Assembly (NCBI RefSeq): GCF_900088825.1
Contig: NZ_LT592171.1
Location: 1,423,208-1,471,405, forward strand
Source: Thiomonas delicata
GTDB taxonomy: Bacteria > Pseudomonadota > Gammaproteobacteria > Burkholderiales > Burkholderiaceae_C
Reading direction: 5' to 3'
Length of the DNA: 48,198 bases
The translations under genes and the position numbers were made by a program. Each line of letters begins with the position of its first letter. The first letter of the stretch is position 1. This document shows, piece after piece, positions 29,353-39,661 of the stretch. The notes under the pieces were generated by a model. That model searched no databases and was not told where the DNA came from. It was given only the letters and a program-made list of their open reading frames with translations.

Positions 29353-30798
29353 TCAGGCGTGGGCGCCGGCCATGGCGGGCAGCGGCGCGTCCACCGCCTT
29401 GCCCTGGCGGATGGTGCGGTAGGCGTTGTAGAGCATCAGGCACATGCCGAAGAGGTAGATGCTTCCCCCCAGCAGACGGATGTAGTACAGCGGGATGACG
29501 GCCTTGACGCTCTCGATGAAGCTGTAGGTCAGCGTGCCGTCCGCCTGCATGGCGCGCCACATCAGACCTTCGGTGACCCCCGCCACCCAGAGCGCGGCGA
29601 TGTAGAGCACGACGCCGATGGTGGCGGTCCAGAAATGCCACTCGATGAGGCGCTTGCTCCACATCTGGGTCTGGCCCCACAGGCGCGGGATCAGGTAGTA
29701 CAGGCTGCCCATGGTGATCATGCCCACCCAGCCCATGGCGCCCGAATGCACGTGGCCGATGATCCAGTCGGTGTAGTGGCCCAGCGCGCTGACGGTCTTG
29801 ATCGACAGCATCGGCCCCTCGAAGGTGGACATGCCGTAGAACGACAGCGCGGTGATCAGGAACTTGAGGATGGGGTCGTCACGCAGCTTGTGCCAGGCAC
29901 CCGACAGGGTCATGATGCCGTTGATCATGCCACCCCAGCTCGGCGCCAGCAGGATGAGCGAAAACACCATGCCGAGCGACTGCGCCCAGTCCGGCAGCGC
30001 GGTGTAGAGCAGATGGTGCGGGCCCGCCCACATATAGGTGAAGATCAGCGCCCAGAAATGGACGATGGACAGGCGGTAGGAATAGATCGGCCGCTCGGCC
30101 TGCTTCGGGATGAAGTAATACATCATGCCGAGGAAGGACGTGGTGAGGAAGAAGCCCACCGCGTTGTGGCCGTACCACCACTGGATCATGGCGTCTTGCG
30201 CGCCGCCGTAGGCCGAATAGCTCTTCCACGACAACAGGCTGATGGGCAGCTTGACGTTGTTGACGATGTAGAGCAGCGCGATGGTGATGATGTAGGCGCC
30301 GAAGAACCAGTTGGCCACGTAGATGTGCGGCGTCTTGCGCTTGAACACCGTGCCGAAGAACACGATGGCATAGGCCACCCACACCACCACGATCAGCAGA
30401 CTGATGGGCCACTCCTGCTCGGCGTACTCCTTTCCGCTGGTGATGCCGGCGGGATAAGTGAGGGCGCAAAGCACGATGACCGCAGTCCAGCCCCAGAAGG
30501 TGAAATTCGCCAGCTTGGGAGCAAACAGCGGCACCTCGCAAGTACGCTGCACGATGTAGTACGAGGTGGCGAACAGCGCCGTGCCGCCGAAGCCGAAGAT
30601 CACCGCGTTGGTGTGGACGGGGCGCAGCCGGCCCCAGCTGAACCACGCGATGCCGTAGGTCATGTCGGGCCAGATCAACTGGGCGGCGATGAACACACCG
30701 ACCAGCATGCCGACCGCCCCCCAGAGCAAGGTCAACAAGGTGAACTTTCGCACCACCGCGTAGTTGTAGGTTTCCATCGTCAAGCTTTGCGCACGCAT
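29353..30798 (-). CDS. ccoN: cbb3 cytochrome c oxidase catalytic subunit I
   Basis: CcoN reduces oxygen to water with high affinity at a heme b3-CuB site. The 481-residue protein has about twelve membrane segments. Metal-binding residues are visible in [13 protein letters not shown] (His with the cross-linkable Tyr region following), [14 protein letters not shown] (two CuB histidines) and [13 protein letters not shown] (two heme histidines). The start ATG 30798 is chosen because GGGAG lies five bases upstream; ATG 30810 lacks a site and ATG 30777 has a weak one. First gene of ccoNOQP-ccoG-ccoH. Confidence 0.97.
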   Translation of the reverse strand: MRAQSLTMETYNYAVVRKFTLLTLLWGAVGMLVGVFIAAQLIWPDMTYGIAWFSWGRLRPVHTNAVIFGFGGTALFATSYYIVQRTCEVPLFAPKLANFTFWGWTAVIVLCALTYPAGITSGKEYAEQEWPISLLIVVVWVAYAIVFFGTVFKRKTPHIYVANWFFGAYIITIALLYIVNNVKLPISLLSWKSYSAYGGAQDAMIQWWYGHNAVGFFLTTSFLGMMYYFIPKQAERPIYSYRLSIVHFWALIFTYMWAGPHHLLYTALPDWAQSLGMVFSLILLAPSWGGMINGIMTLSGAWHKLRDDPILKFLITALSFYGMSTFEGPMLSIKTVSALGHYTDWIIGHVHSGAMGWVGMITMGSLYYLIPRLWGQTQMWSKRLIEWHFWTATIGVVLYIAALWVAGVTEGLMWRAMQADGTLTYSFIESVKAVIPLYYIRLLGGSIYLFGMCLMLYNAYRTIRQGKAVDAPLPAMAGAHA

Positions 30799-30820
30799 GT
30801 CATCTCCCATTGAGTGCCCT

Positions 30821-30889
30821 GGGGCGGTGTGCCGCCCCGCCCCCGTGGGGGGGTCAAGAAAACTTGGGAGCGGCCCGGCGTTTTCTTGA
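30821..30889 (-). promoter_or_regulatory. Two stem-loops in the ccoN leader
   Basis: TCAAGAAAAC (30854-30863) and GTTTTCTTGA (30880-30889) form a perfect 10-bp stem; GGGGCGG (30821-30827) and CCGCCCC (30832-30838) form a 7-bp stem with a TGTG loop. Both lie between the predicted transcription start near 30908 and the ccoN ribosome-binding site. Neither has a T-tract on the minus strand, so termination is unlikely; mRNA stability or translation control is possible. Confidence 0.5.
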
Positions 30890-30942
30890 GAGCGCGGATT
30901 TCGTCATGGGTCGCAACGTAAGTCACGTTTGGTCGCAACTGG

Positions 30943-30956
30943 TTGACTTGTGTCAA
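30943..30956 (-). promoter_or_regulatory. FNR box of the ccoN promoter
   Basis: TTGACTTGTGTCAA is a symmetrical FNR/ANR-type site (consensus TTGAT-N4-ATCAA). On the minus strand a TACGTT -10-like hexamer follows at 30920-30915, which puts transcription start near 30908 and the box centre at about -41, the class II activator position. The fnr gene lies 6 kb away in the same cluster. Confidence 0.8.
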
Positions 30957-30990
30957 AACGTGCCGATGTCCATCGAGCTGTGTCGCGCGC

Positions 30991-31218
30991 TCAGCGCGAT
31001 TTTTGCGCCGGATCAGTATCGTTCGGCGATGCGAGCCGATCCGCGGCGACATGCTCCGCACCCGGCCCGGCAGCCTTGTCGTCGTCCATCAGGATGGCAT
31101 GCGCGGGCCCTTCCATGTCGTCGAACTGCCCGTGGCGGGCGGCCCACCAAAGGATGCCCACGACTGCGGCCACGATGACCACGCTCACCGGAATCAGCAC
31201 GATCAGCGCCCCCTCCAT
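30991..31218 (-). CDS. ccoS: cbb3 oxidase maturation protein CcoS
   Basis: CcoS is a small membrane protein needed for heme and copper insertion into cbb3 oxidase. The 75-residue product has one N-terminal membrane segment (IVLIPVSVVIVAAVVGILWWA) followed by the family pattern RHGQFDDMEGPAHAIL. It follows ccoI directly, with one base between stop and start, so the two are one transcript. Confidence 0.93.
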   Translation of the reverse strand: MEGALIVLIPVSVVIVAAVVGILWWAARHGQFDDMEGPAHAILMDDDKAAGPGAEHVAADRLASPNDTDPAQKSR

Positions 31219-31219
31219 C

Positions 31220-33715
31220 TCAAGCCCCGGCCTTGTCGAACCATGCCAGGCGCGCGGAATTGAGCACGACCAGCAGCGACGAGATGCTCATGCCCACCGC
31301 CGCCCACAGTGGCGTGATGCTCCCGGCCACGGCCAGCGGCACGCACACCAGGTTGTAGAGCACGGCCCAAGCCAGGTTCTGGCGCATCACGCGGCGCGCC
31401 TGCCGGCTCACGCGCACCAGCAGGGGCAGCGCCCGCATGTCGTCGAATGCCAGCACGACGTCGGCCCCGGCACGCGCGATGGGCGCGGCGCTGGCGAAGC
31501 TCACCGACACGTCCGCCGCCGCCAGCGTGGGCGCGTCGTTCACCCCGTCACCGACCATGGCCACACGCAACCCTTCCCGCTGCAAGGCTTGCACCCGGGC
31601 CAGCTTGGCCTCGGGCAGCATGCCTCCGCGCGCCATGGAGATGCCGACCCGCTGCGCCCATGCTTGCGCACGGTCGATCTGGTCTCCGCTGAGCAATTCC
31701 AGATGGGCGCCATCGGCCTCGAGCCACGCGACGGCCTCGCGCGCCCCGGGCCGCAAACGCTCAGCCACCGCGATCAAGGCCAGGCGTGCGCCGTCGCGGC
31801 TCAATTCCAGCAAGGTTGCATCGGCTGGGATTGCGCCCGGGGCCGCGTCGTCTCGCCCATCCCGGGCCAACAGCGGCTTGCCGAAACGCAGGCCTTGGCC
31901 ATTGACTTCGCCTTGCACGCCCTCGCCCTGCAAGACCTGCCGCTTGCTCGCCTCGGGAAGCGCCAGCCCGAGTTCCCTGGCCTGGGCAGTCAGCGCCTGC
32001 GCGAGCGGATGCTGCACCCCCTGTTCCAGCGCCGCGGCCATCGCAATCGCCTGCGCCGCGGTCAACCCCTGCTGCAGCCACACGACCTGCACCTGTTCAG
32101 GCTGGCCGGTGGTGATGGTGCCCGTTTTGTCGAACATCCAGGCGTCTGCGGCAGCCACGAGGTCCAGGGCGTGACCTCGCGCCACCAGCACCCCGGCGCG
32201 CGACAGGCGCGCGGTGGCGGCGGCCAGCGCCGCCGGGACGGCGAGTGACAAGGCGCATGGGCAGCTCACCACCAGAACCGCGATCACCGCCGGCACGATG
32301 CGCGCTGCATCCAACCACCACCAAAGAACGGCCGTGGCGCTGGCCACGCCCAGCAGCGCCACGGTGAACCAGCGCGCGGCGACATCGGCCAAACGCGCGG
32401 CCTGCGGTTTGTGCACCAGCGCGCCGTTCATCAATGCCACCATCTGCGCGATGCGCGTGCCCTGCCCCGCCGCCTCGGCCCGGACCAGCAAGGGGGAGTC
32501 GACATTCATGCTGCCGGCCAGCACCCGGCTGCCCACCGTCTTGCGCACCGGCGCACTCTCCCCCGTCAGCAAGGCTTCGCCGGCATGGCTCTCGCCTTCG
32601 AGCACGGTTCCATCCACCGGAACCAGGCTGGCGCTCGGCACCTGCACCACATCGCCGGCACGCACGCGCGTGATGGCCACGGTTTCCCAGCCGTCGGGCG
32701 CCGTGCGGCGGCGTACCGCGGCGGGCAACTGCTCGAGCAAGCTATCGGCCGCGTTGGTGCTGCGATGGCGCAGACCTGTCTCGACCAGCCGCGCCGTCAA
32801 CAGCAGCGCGAGGAACATGGTGACCGAGTCGAAATACACCGGCCCCGTGCCGCGCACGACGCTGGCGACGCTGGCGGCGAACGCGCCCCAAAGCCCCAGC
32901 ACCACCGGCACGTCCATGCCCAGGCGCCGCATGCGCCAGTCGCGCGCGCTGCCGGCGATGAAGGTCCAGCCCGAGAACAGCAGGGTCGGCAGGGTGATGC
33001 TCAGGCTGGCCCAGTGGAAAATGGCCCGCTCCGCGGCGCTCAGGCCCTGGGGATCGACATAGCTCGGCCAGGCCAGCATCATGACCTGCATCATCGCCAG
33101 CCAGGCCACCAGAGTGCGCAGGAGGGCGAGGCGGGAGGCGCGCCGCTGCTGCGCCTCGTTGGCGTGCCGCACATTGGGCGCGGGCTTGTAGCCGATGCGC
33201 GCCAAGGCCTCGAGCAGGGCGCCAAGATGCACGCGGTTGTCGTCCCATTCCAGAAGAACACGACGCGTGGCGTAGTTCACCGCCGCCACGCGCACGCCGG
33301 GAATCGACAGCAGGTGGCGTTCGATCAGCCACACGCACGCACCGCAATGGATGCCCTCCACCGCCACCAAGGTGCGCCAGATGCCGCCGCCCAGGTCCGT
33401 GGCGAACGCGGCGAGAAAGTCGCGATCGTCGAGGGCCTGCCATTGCTCACGCAGGCGCGCGATCTCCACGTCCTGCAGTGCCGGCAGGCCCGTGGCGTCG
33501 CGCTTGTCGTAATACGCGCACAGCCCGCCTTCGGCGATCACCTGCGCTGCCGCTGCACACCCCCCACAGCAGAAATCCAGCGCCTCGCCTTCGATGCTGG
33601 CGCGCACGGGCATCTGCGGCAGCGATGCGCCGCAATGGTGGCAAGTCCTGCCCGCGGCGGCCTGGTCGATTTCAGCCTGCTGCGCGCGGGCCGATGTCAG
33701 CACGGCCTGATTCAT
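31220..33715 (-). CDS. ccoI: Copper-exporting P1B-type ATPase CcoI (FixI)
   Basis: CcoI moves copper across the inner membrane for insertion into cbb3 oxidase. Domains of the 831-residue protein: an N-terminal Cys-rich metal site (CHHCG near 25 and FCCGGC near 49), a heavy-metal domain with GIHCGACV (Cys124, Cys127), membrane segments, the TGES loop (384-387), the transmembrane CPC motif (485-487), phosphorylated Asp529 in DKTGT, and GDGVND in the ATP domain. All catalytic motifs are intact. ATG 33715 has no ribosome-binding site; a -10-like TAGCAT ends six bases before it. Confidence 0.95.
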   Translation of the reverse strand: MNQAVLTSARAQQAEIDQAAAGRTCHHCGASLPQMPVRASIEGEALDFCCGGCAAAAQVIAEGGLCAYYDKRDATGLPALQDVEIARLREQWQALDDRDFLAAFATDLGGGIWRTLVAVEGIHCGACVWLIERHLLSIPGVRVAAVNYATRRVLLEWDDNRVHLGALLEALARIGYKPAPNVRHANEAQQRRASRLALLRTLVAWLAMMQVMMLAWPSYVDPQGLSAAERAIFHWASLSITLPTLLFSGWTFIAGSARDWRMRRLGMDVPVVLGLWGAFAASVASVVRGTGPVYFDSVTMFLALLLTARLVETGLRHRSTNAADSLLEQLPAAVRRRTAPDGWETVAITRVRAGDVVQVPSASLVPVDGTVLEGESHAGEALLTGESAPVRKTVGSRVLAGSMNVDSPLLVRAEAAGQGTRIAQMVALMNGALVHKPQAARLADVAARWFTVALLGVASATAVLWWWLDAARIVPAVIAVLVVSCPCALSLAVPAALAAATARLSRAGVLVARGHALDLVAAADAWMFDKTGTITTGQPEQVQVVWLQQGLTAAQAIAMAAALEQGVQHPLAQALTAQARELGLALPEASKRQVLQGEGVQGEVNGQGLRFGKPLLARDGRDDAAPGAIPADATLLELSRDGARLALIAVAERLRPGAREAVAWLEADGAHLELLSGDQIDRAQAWAQRVGISMARGGMLPEAKLARVQALQREGLRVAMVGDGVNDAPTLAAADVSVSFASAAPIARAGADVVLAFDDMRALPLLVRVSRQARRVMRQNLAWAVLYNLVCVPLAVAGSITPLWAAVGMSISSLLVVLNSARLAWFDKAGA

Positions 33716-33749
33716 GCCGACATGCTAGGCAAGAGCCTGGGCGGCCGCC

Positions 33750-33763
33750 TTGCGTTGTATCAA
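33750..33763 (-). promoter_or_regulatory. FNR-type box before ccoI
   Basis: TTGCGTTGTATCAA matches eight of ten conserved bases of the FNR consensus. On the minus strand TAGCAT (33727-33722) follows at the right distance for a -10 element. The box centre is 41 bases from the A of the ccoI ATG, so an FNR-activated transcript would start at the start codon itself. Confidence 0.6.
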
Positions 33764-33804
33764 AACATTTCTATCCATGCGGCGGCGGCCACGGCCCCAT
33801 GCAT

Positions 33805-36189
<2,385 letters not shown>

Positions 36190-36244
36190 GGAAACCGCTC
36201 GGCAAAAACTGGGCAGTCTAGCCTTCTCACCCAGGGGTACCGCA

Positions 36245-36290
36245 GATGCGATCGCATCCGTGGCGCGATGACTGATGCATGTCTTGCATC
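36245..36290. repeat. Two palindromes between tex and the HD-GYP gene
   Basis: GATGCGATCGCATC (36245-36258) is a perfect 14-bp palindrome around GCGATCGC, and GATGCA (36274-36279) with TGCATC (36285-36290) makes a second inverted repeat with a related sequence. Both share the GATGC half-site. They lie in the 114-base gap, upstream of tex and past the stop of the HD-GYP gene. They may be operator sites for tex; no T-tract supports termination. Confidence 0.5.
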
Positions 36291-36303
36291 GTCAAGGCAC
36301 GGC

Positions 36304-37686
36304 TCAAACCGACTGGACGACTGCGGGGTCCGGAACAATCTTGGCGGCGAGCTCGGTCTCGACGTTCTGCGTTGCGATTCGCAGTGCCTCCATGCAACGG
36401 CCATCCAGCGCGGTTCCCACGATCTTGTCCATCATCGCCAAGGTTTTGTCCACCGGGACGGCGGCGCGATACGGCCGATCCGCAGAGATGGCGTCGAAAA
36501 TGTCAGCGGTGGTAATGATGCGGGTCTCCAACGCAATATCGGCCGCCGACAAACCGCGTGGATACCCCGTACCGTCCAGCTTCTCGTGATGCGCTCCGGC
36601 GATGCGCGCCAGCTCGGCGAATGGCGCGATGCCGCTGAGGATCTGCTCGGTATAGGCGGCATGCATGCGCACCGCTTCCCACTCGGCGGCGTCGAGCTGG
36701 CCAGGTTTGTCGAGCACGGCGTTGCTCACGCCGAGCTTGCCCATGTCGTGCAGCAGTGCGCCGCGCCGCAACCAGCGCCGGCGTTCGGGCGCCAGGCCGA
36801 GCTGCTCGGCGATGAGGTCGGTGTACAGCCCGACCCGGGCACTGTGACCCGCCGTGTAGGGGCTTTTGGCATCGATGATCTGGCCGAATGCTTCGGCGAT
36901 CTCATCTAGATAGTCGTCGTCCAGCGGCACCGTGTGGCGCGCGGGTTCGAGGTCGTGCACATGCGCTGCCAGATCGTCCGCGGCGAGCTTCGTCCAGAAA
37001 TCGTCGGTCTCGGCGACGCGCTCGAATGCCGCCACCAAGGCGGAATCGAACCACTGCCCGCTTCGCAACCGTGCCTCCGCCAGTGCCGCCTGCGGGCCAC
37101 CGGCCGTGTGAAACACGTCGATCACCTGGGCCAGCAGAGCCATGCGCGCATACAAAGGGATGGCCTCACCGCGCAGCCCGTCGGGCTTGCCGCTGCCGTC
37201 CCAATGCTCGTCCAAAGCATGAATGCCCTCCGCCACAGCGTCGCCGAAACGGAGTTGCCGTGCAATGTCGGCGCCGCGCTGGCAGCGGGTCTGGACCAAA
37301 TCCCGGGAAATATCGCCGCCATGCTGGAAGATGTCCAGCGTGGCGCGAAAGCGGTCGGCCAGACCGGATTTCAGGCCGGTGTGCGTGAGGACAAAGCGCA
37401 CCACCTGGGGTAGGGAGCCATCCACCAATTTGAAGTCGCGCTTGAAGCGCAAATCATCCGTCAGATAGAGCTCGCAAATGCGCGCGGCATTGCTGCTGCA
37501 GCCCAGGTCCTTGAGCAGCAATGTGTAGTACAGCTCCCACTGCTGGCGCGAATCGAGCCCGAGTTGGTACGCCACGGACATGCCGATGAAAGCACAGCGC
37601 ACGCAGTGCCCCTTGGGTTGGCCCTCAGTCATGTCGAGGGCATGACTGAGGGCGCCAATCAGTTCGCACAGCTTGAGGTTTTGCAT
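36304..37686 (-). CDS. HD-GYP domain protein with a degenerate second HD unit
   Basis: The 460-residue protein ends in a full HD-GYP domain, the type that degrades cyclic di-GMP: HS near 281, HD at 313-314, HHEKLDGTGYP at 366-376 and the DIFDAISADRPYR motif. The N-terminal half looks like a second, decayed copy: an HD-like position reads LLKDLG and the GYP-like stretch is HWDGSGKP (161-168), so the metal site there is incomplete. Double-HD proteins of this kind act as sensors or enzymes. No receiver domain is present. ATG 37686 is preferred to 37710. The persulfide dioxygenase gene ends 49 bases upstream. Confidence 0.85.
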   Translation of the reverse strand: MQNLKLCELIGALSHALDMTEGQPKGHCVRCAFIGMSVAYQLGLDSRQQWELYYTLLLKDLGCSSNAARICELYLTDDLRFKRDFKLVDGSLPQVVRFVLTHTGLKSGLADRFRATLDIFQHGGDISRDLVQTRCQRGADIARQLRFGDAVAEGIHALDEHWDGSGKPDGLRGEAIPLYARMALLAQVIDVFHTAGGPQAALAEARLRSGQWFDSALVAAFERVAETDDFWTKLAADDLAAHVHDLEPARHTVPLDDDYLDEIAEAFGQIIDAKSPYTAGHSARVGLYTDLIAEQLGLAPERRRWLRRGALLHDMGKLGVSNAVLDKPGQLDAAEWEAVRMHAAYTEQILSGIAPFAELARIAGAHHEKLDGTGYPRGLSAADIALETRIITTADIFDAISADRPYRAAVPVDKTLAMMDKIVGTALDGRCMEALRIATQNVETELAAKIVPDPAVVQSV

Positions 37687-37735
37687 CGTTTGCCGTCCGG
37701 GTTCGCACACCGGGGCATGATGCCACGCCCCCGCA

Positions 37736-38611
37736 TTACAGCGCGTTGATGGGTACTTTCAAATAGCTGATGCCATTGGACTCAGGCGGCGGCATGTCGC
37801 CGGCGCGCACGTTCACCTGGACCGAGGGCATGATGAGCGCGGGCATGCTGAGCTTGGCGTCGCGCTGCTTGCGAAACGCGACGAAGTCGTGCTCGCTGGT
37901 GGCGGCGTTGAGTTGTACGTTGCCATCGCGCTGCTCCTGTACGGTGCATACCCACTTGGCCGCGCGTCCGCCGGGCATGTAGTCGTGACACATGTGCAGC
38001 TTGGTTTGCGGGGGAAGCCCGTATAGGCGCTGCACCGAGTGGTACAGCGTATGCGCATCGCCACCGGGGAAGTCGCAGCGGGCGGTGCCGTAATCGGGCA
38101 TGAACAGGGTGTCGCCGACGAAGGCGCAGTCGCCCGCCAGATAAGTGACGCAGGCCGGCGTATGCCCCGGCGTATGCATGACCCGCACCTTCAATTGTCC
38201 GACGGCGAACTCCTCGCCGTCGGCGAAGAGATGGTCGAAAGGCCGGCCGTCGCGCGGAATCGTGTCGTCATGGAACACCTCGCCGAAGACCTTCTGCACG
38301 TCCTTGATGTGCTCGCCGATGCCGATGCGCGCGCCGAAACGCTTCTTGAGATAGGGCGCGGCCGAAAGATGGTCGGCATGCGCATGGGTCTCGAGCAGCC
38401 AGTCCAGCTTCAGGCCCTCGGCCTCGATGAAAGCCATGATGCCGTCGGCGAACTCGGTCGACGTACGCCCTGCCGCATAGTCGAAATCCAGCACGCTGTC
38501 GATCACGGCGCAATGCCGGGTGACTGGATCGATGACGCAGTGGCAGGCCGTGCTGGACTGTTGGTGAAACCAGGAACGGACAGTCGGCCGATGGTCTGTG
38601 AATGTACTCAT
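37736..38611 (-). CDS. Persulfide dioxygenase-like metallo-beta-lactamase-fold protein
   Basis: The 291-residue protein is of the metallo-beta-lactamase fold with the iron-binding motif HAHADH (76-81), the second ligand region MHTPGHTPACVTY and GDTLFMPDYGTARCDFPGG, a pattern of the Blh/PDO group. These iron enzymes oxidise glutathione persulfide with oxygen during sulfide detoxification. It is divergent from a YeeE/YedE transporter pair, a pairing known from sulfide-responsive operons, but no BigR-type regulator or rhodanese is beside it. ATG 38611 has AGGAG eight bases upstream and so decides the start over 38644. Confidence 0.88.
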   Translation of the reverse strand: MSTFTDHRPTVRSWFHQQSSTACHCVIDPVTRHCAVIDSVLDFDYAAGRTSTEFADGIMAFIEAEGLKLDWLLETHAHADHLSAAPYLKKRFGARIGIGEHIKDVQKVFGEVFHDDTIPRDGRPFDHLFADGEEFAVGQLKVRVMHTPGHTPACVTYLAGDCAFVGDTLFMPDYGTARCDFPGGDAHTLYHSVQRLYGLPPQTKLHMCHDYMPGGRAAKWVCTVQEQRDGNVQLNAATSEHDFVAFRKQRDAKLSMPALIMPSVQVNVRAGDMPPPESNGISYLKVPINAL

Positions 38612-38688
38612 ACGGGTATCTCCTGACCTTTTGAGGATTTTCATGGATTAGAAAAGTTGATACTGTACGGGGCATATTCGCAGAACGC

Positions 38689-38702
38689 TTGACCAAGATC
38701 AA
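38689..38702. promoter_or_regulatory. FNR-type box between persulfide dioxygenase and YeeE genes
   Basis: TTGACCAAGATCAA matches nine of ten conserved FNR positions. On the minus strand TACAGT (38667-38662) stands where a -10 element should be, putting the box near -41 for the dioxygenase gene. For the plus-strand transporter genes the box could act from a greater distance, but no -10 at the class II position is evident. Confidence 0.65.
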
Positions 38703-38751
38703 TGCGCACAAACCTTGAGGTTGATCCACACCGGAACCCAGGAGACATGAC

Positions 38752-39192
38752 ATGCTGTTTCATATTGATTGGCTGCAGTTCACCCCGCTGCCGGCACTGG
38801 CGGGCGGTGCCCTCATTGGATTGGCCTCGGGCGCCCTGGCGCTCGGCGCCGGAAAAATAGCCGGGATCAGCGGCATCCTGGGAAGCGCCCTCAGCGATGC
38901 GAGCCGGCGCACCCGCCCCCAGGGGTGGCGACTGGCATTTCTTGCCGGACTGGTGTGTGCCTCCTTCGCCTGGGCGATGTTGGCCCCCGTGCCCGGCGCC
39001 GACTACAGCGCACCGTGGCCCGTGGTCGTGATCGCCGGCTTGCTGGTGGGTTTCGGCACACGGCTGGGCTCGGGCTGCGCCAGCGGCCATGGCGTGTGTG
39101 GACTCTCGCGCCTGTCGCTTCGCTCGCTGGTCGCGGTCGGCATGTTCATGAGCACCGCCATCGCCACCGCCGTGCTCACCCGTCATCTTTAA
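38752..39192 (+). CDS. YeeE/YedE family membrane protein, first half-transporter
   Basis: The 146-residue protein has about four membrane segments and the conserved cysteine motif GSGCASGHGVCGLSRLS, with the opening WLQFTPLPALAGGALIGLA. YeeE/YedE proteins take up thiosulfate or related sulfur compounds; in many bacteria the protein is split in two, and this is the N-terminal-type half. AGGAGA lies six bases before ATG 38752. The second half follows 19 bases downstream. Confidence 0.9.
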   Translation: MLFHIDWLQFTPLPALAGGALIGLASGALALGAGKIAGISGILGSALSDASRRTRPQGWRLAFLAGLVCASFAWAMLAPVPGADYSAPWPVVVIAGLLVGFGTRLGSGCASGHGVCGLSRLSLRSLVAVGMFMSTAIATAVLTRHL

Positions 39193-39211
39193 ACACCCAG
39201 GGAGTATGCAC

Positions 39212-39661
39212 ATGAAAACCCTCGCATTCATCTGCGGCTTGATCCTCGGGTTCGGCCTGCTGCTGTCCGGCATGACCGATCCGGCCAAGGTTCTGGCCTT
39301 CCTCGACATCGCAGGCCCCTGGGATCCGAGTCTGATCCTGGTGATGGCCAGCGCCGTGCTGGTGGCCTTTCCCCTGATCCAACTGGCCTCGCGGCGCCGC
39401 ACCGCGCTGCTGGGCGATGCCATCGCTTTTCCACCCCGCTTCGGCATCGATGCGCGGCTGTTGCTTGGCAGCGCCATCTTCGGCGTGGGCTGGGGACTCG
39501 ACGGGCTATGCCCTGGACCGTCCCTGGCCTCGCTTGGCGGCATGCGCGGAGCCGAAGGCCTGTTTTTCATCGCCATGCTGGCCGGCATGCTCGGCTTCGA
39601 GGCCTGGCAACGAAACGTCAAGGCCTCCAGGATGGCCAGGCCGACCGCTGAGGTTTCCTAA
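39212..39661 (+). CDS. YeeE/YedE family membrane protein, second half-transporter
   Basis: The 149-residue partner has about four membrane segments and the motif GWGLDGLCPGPSLASLG, whose Cys lines the sulfur path in this family, plus the opening FICGLILGFGLLLSGMTDP. It pairs with the preceding gene to form one transporter. ATG 39212 is chosen because GGAG lies seven bases upstream; ATG 39206 is too close to it. Its stop overlaps the convergent stop of the ligase gene. Confidence 0.9.
   Translation: MKTLAFICGLILGFGLLLSGMTDPAKVLAFLDIAGPWDPSLILVMASAVLVAFPLIQLASRRRTALLGDAIAFPPRFGIDARLLLGSAIFGVGWGLDGLCPGPSLASLGGMRGAEGLFFIAMLAGMLGFEAWQRNVKASRMARPTAEVS

Noticed and set aside
28624-30813. Plus-strand frame of 729 codons opposite ccoO and ccoN
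   Set aside because: An antisense shadow of conserved oxidase genes, with the same His/Asp/Gly-rich composition as other shadows.
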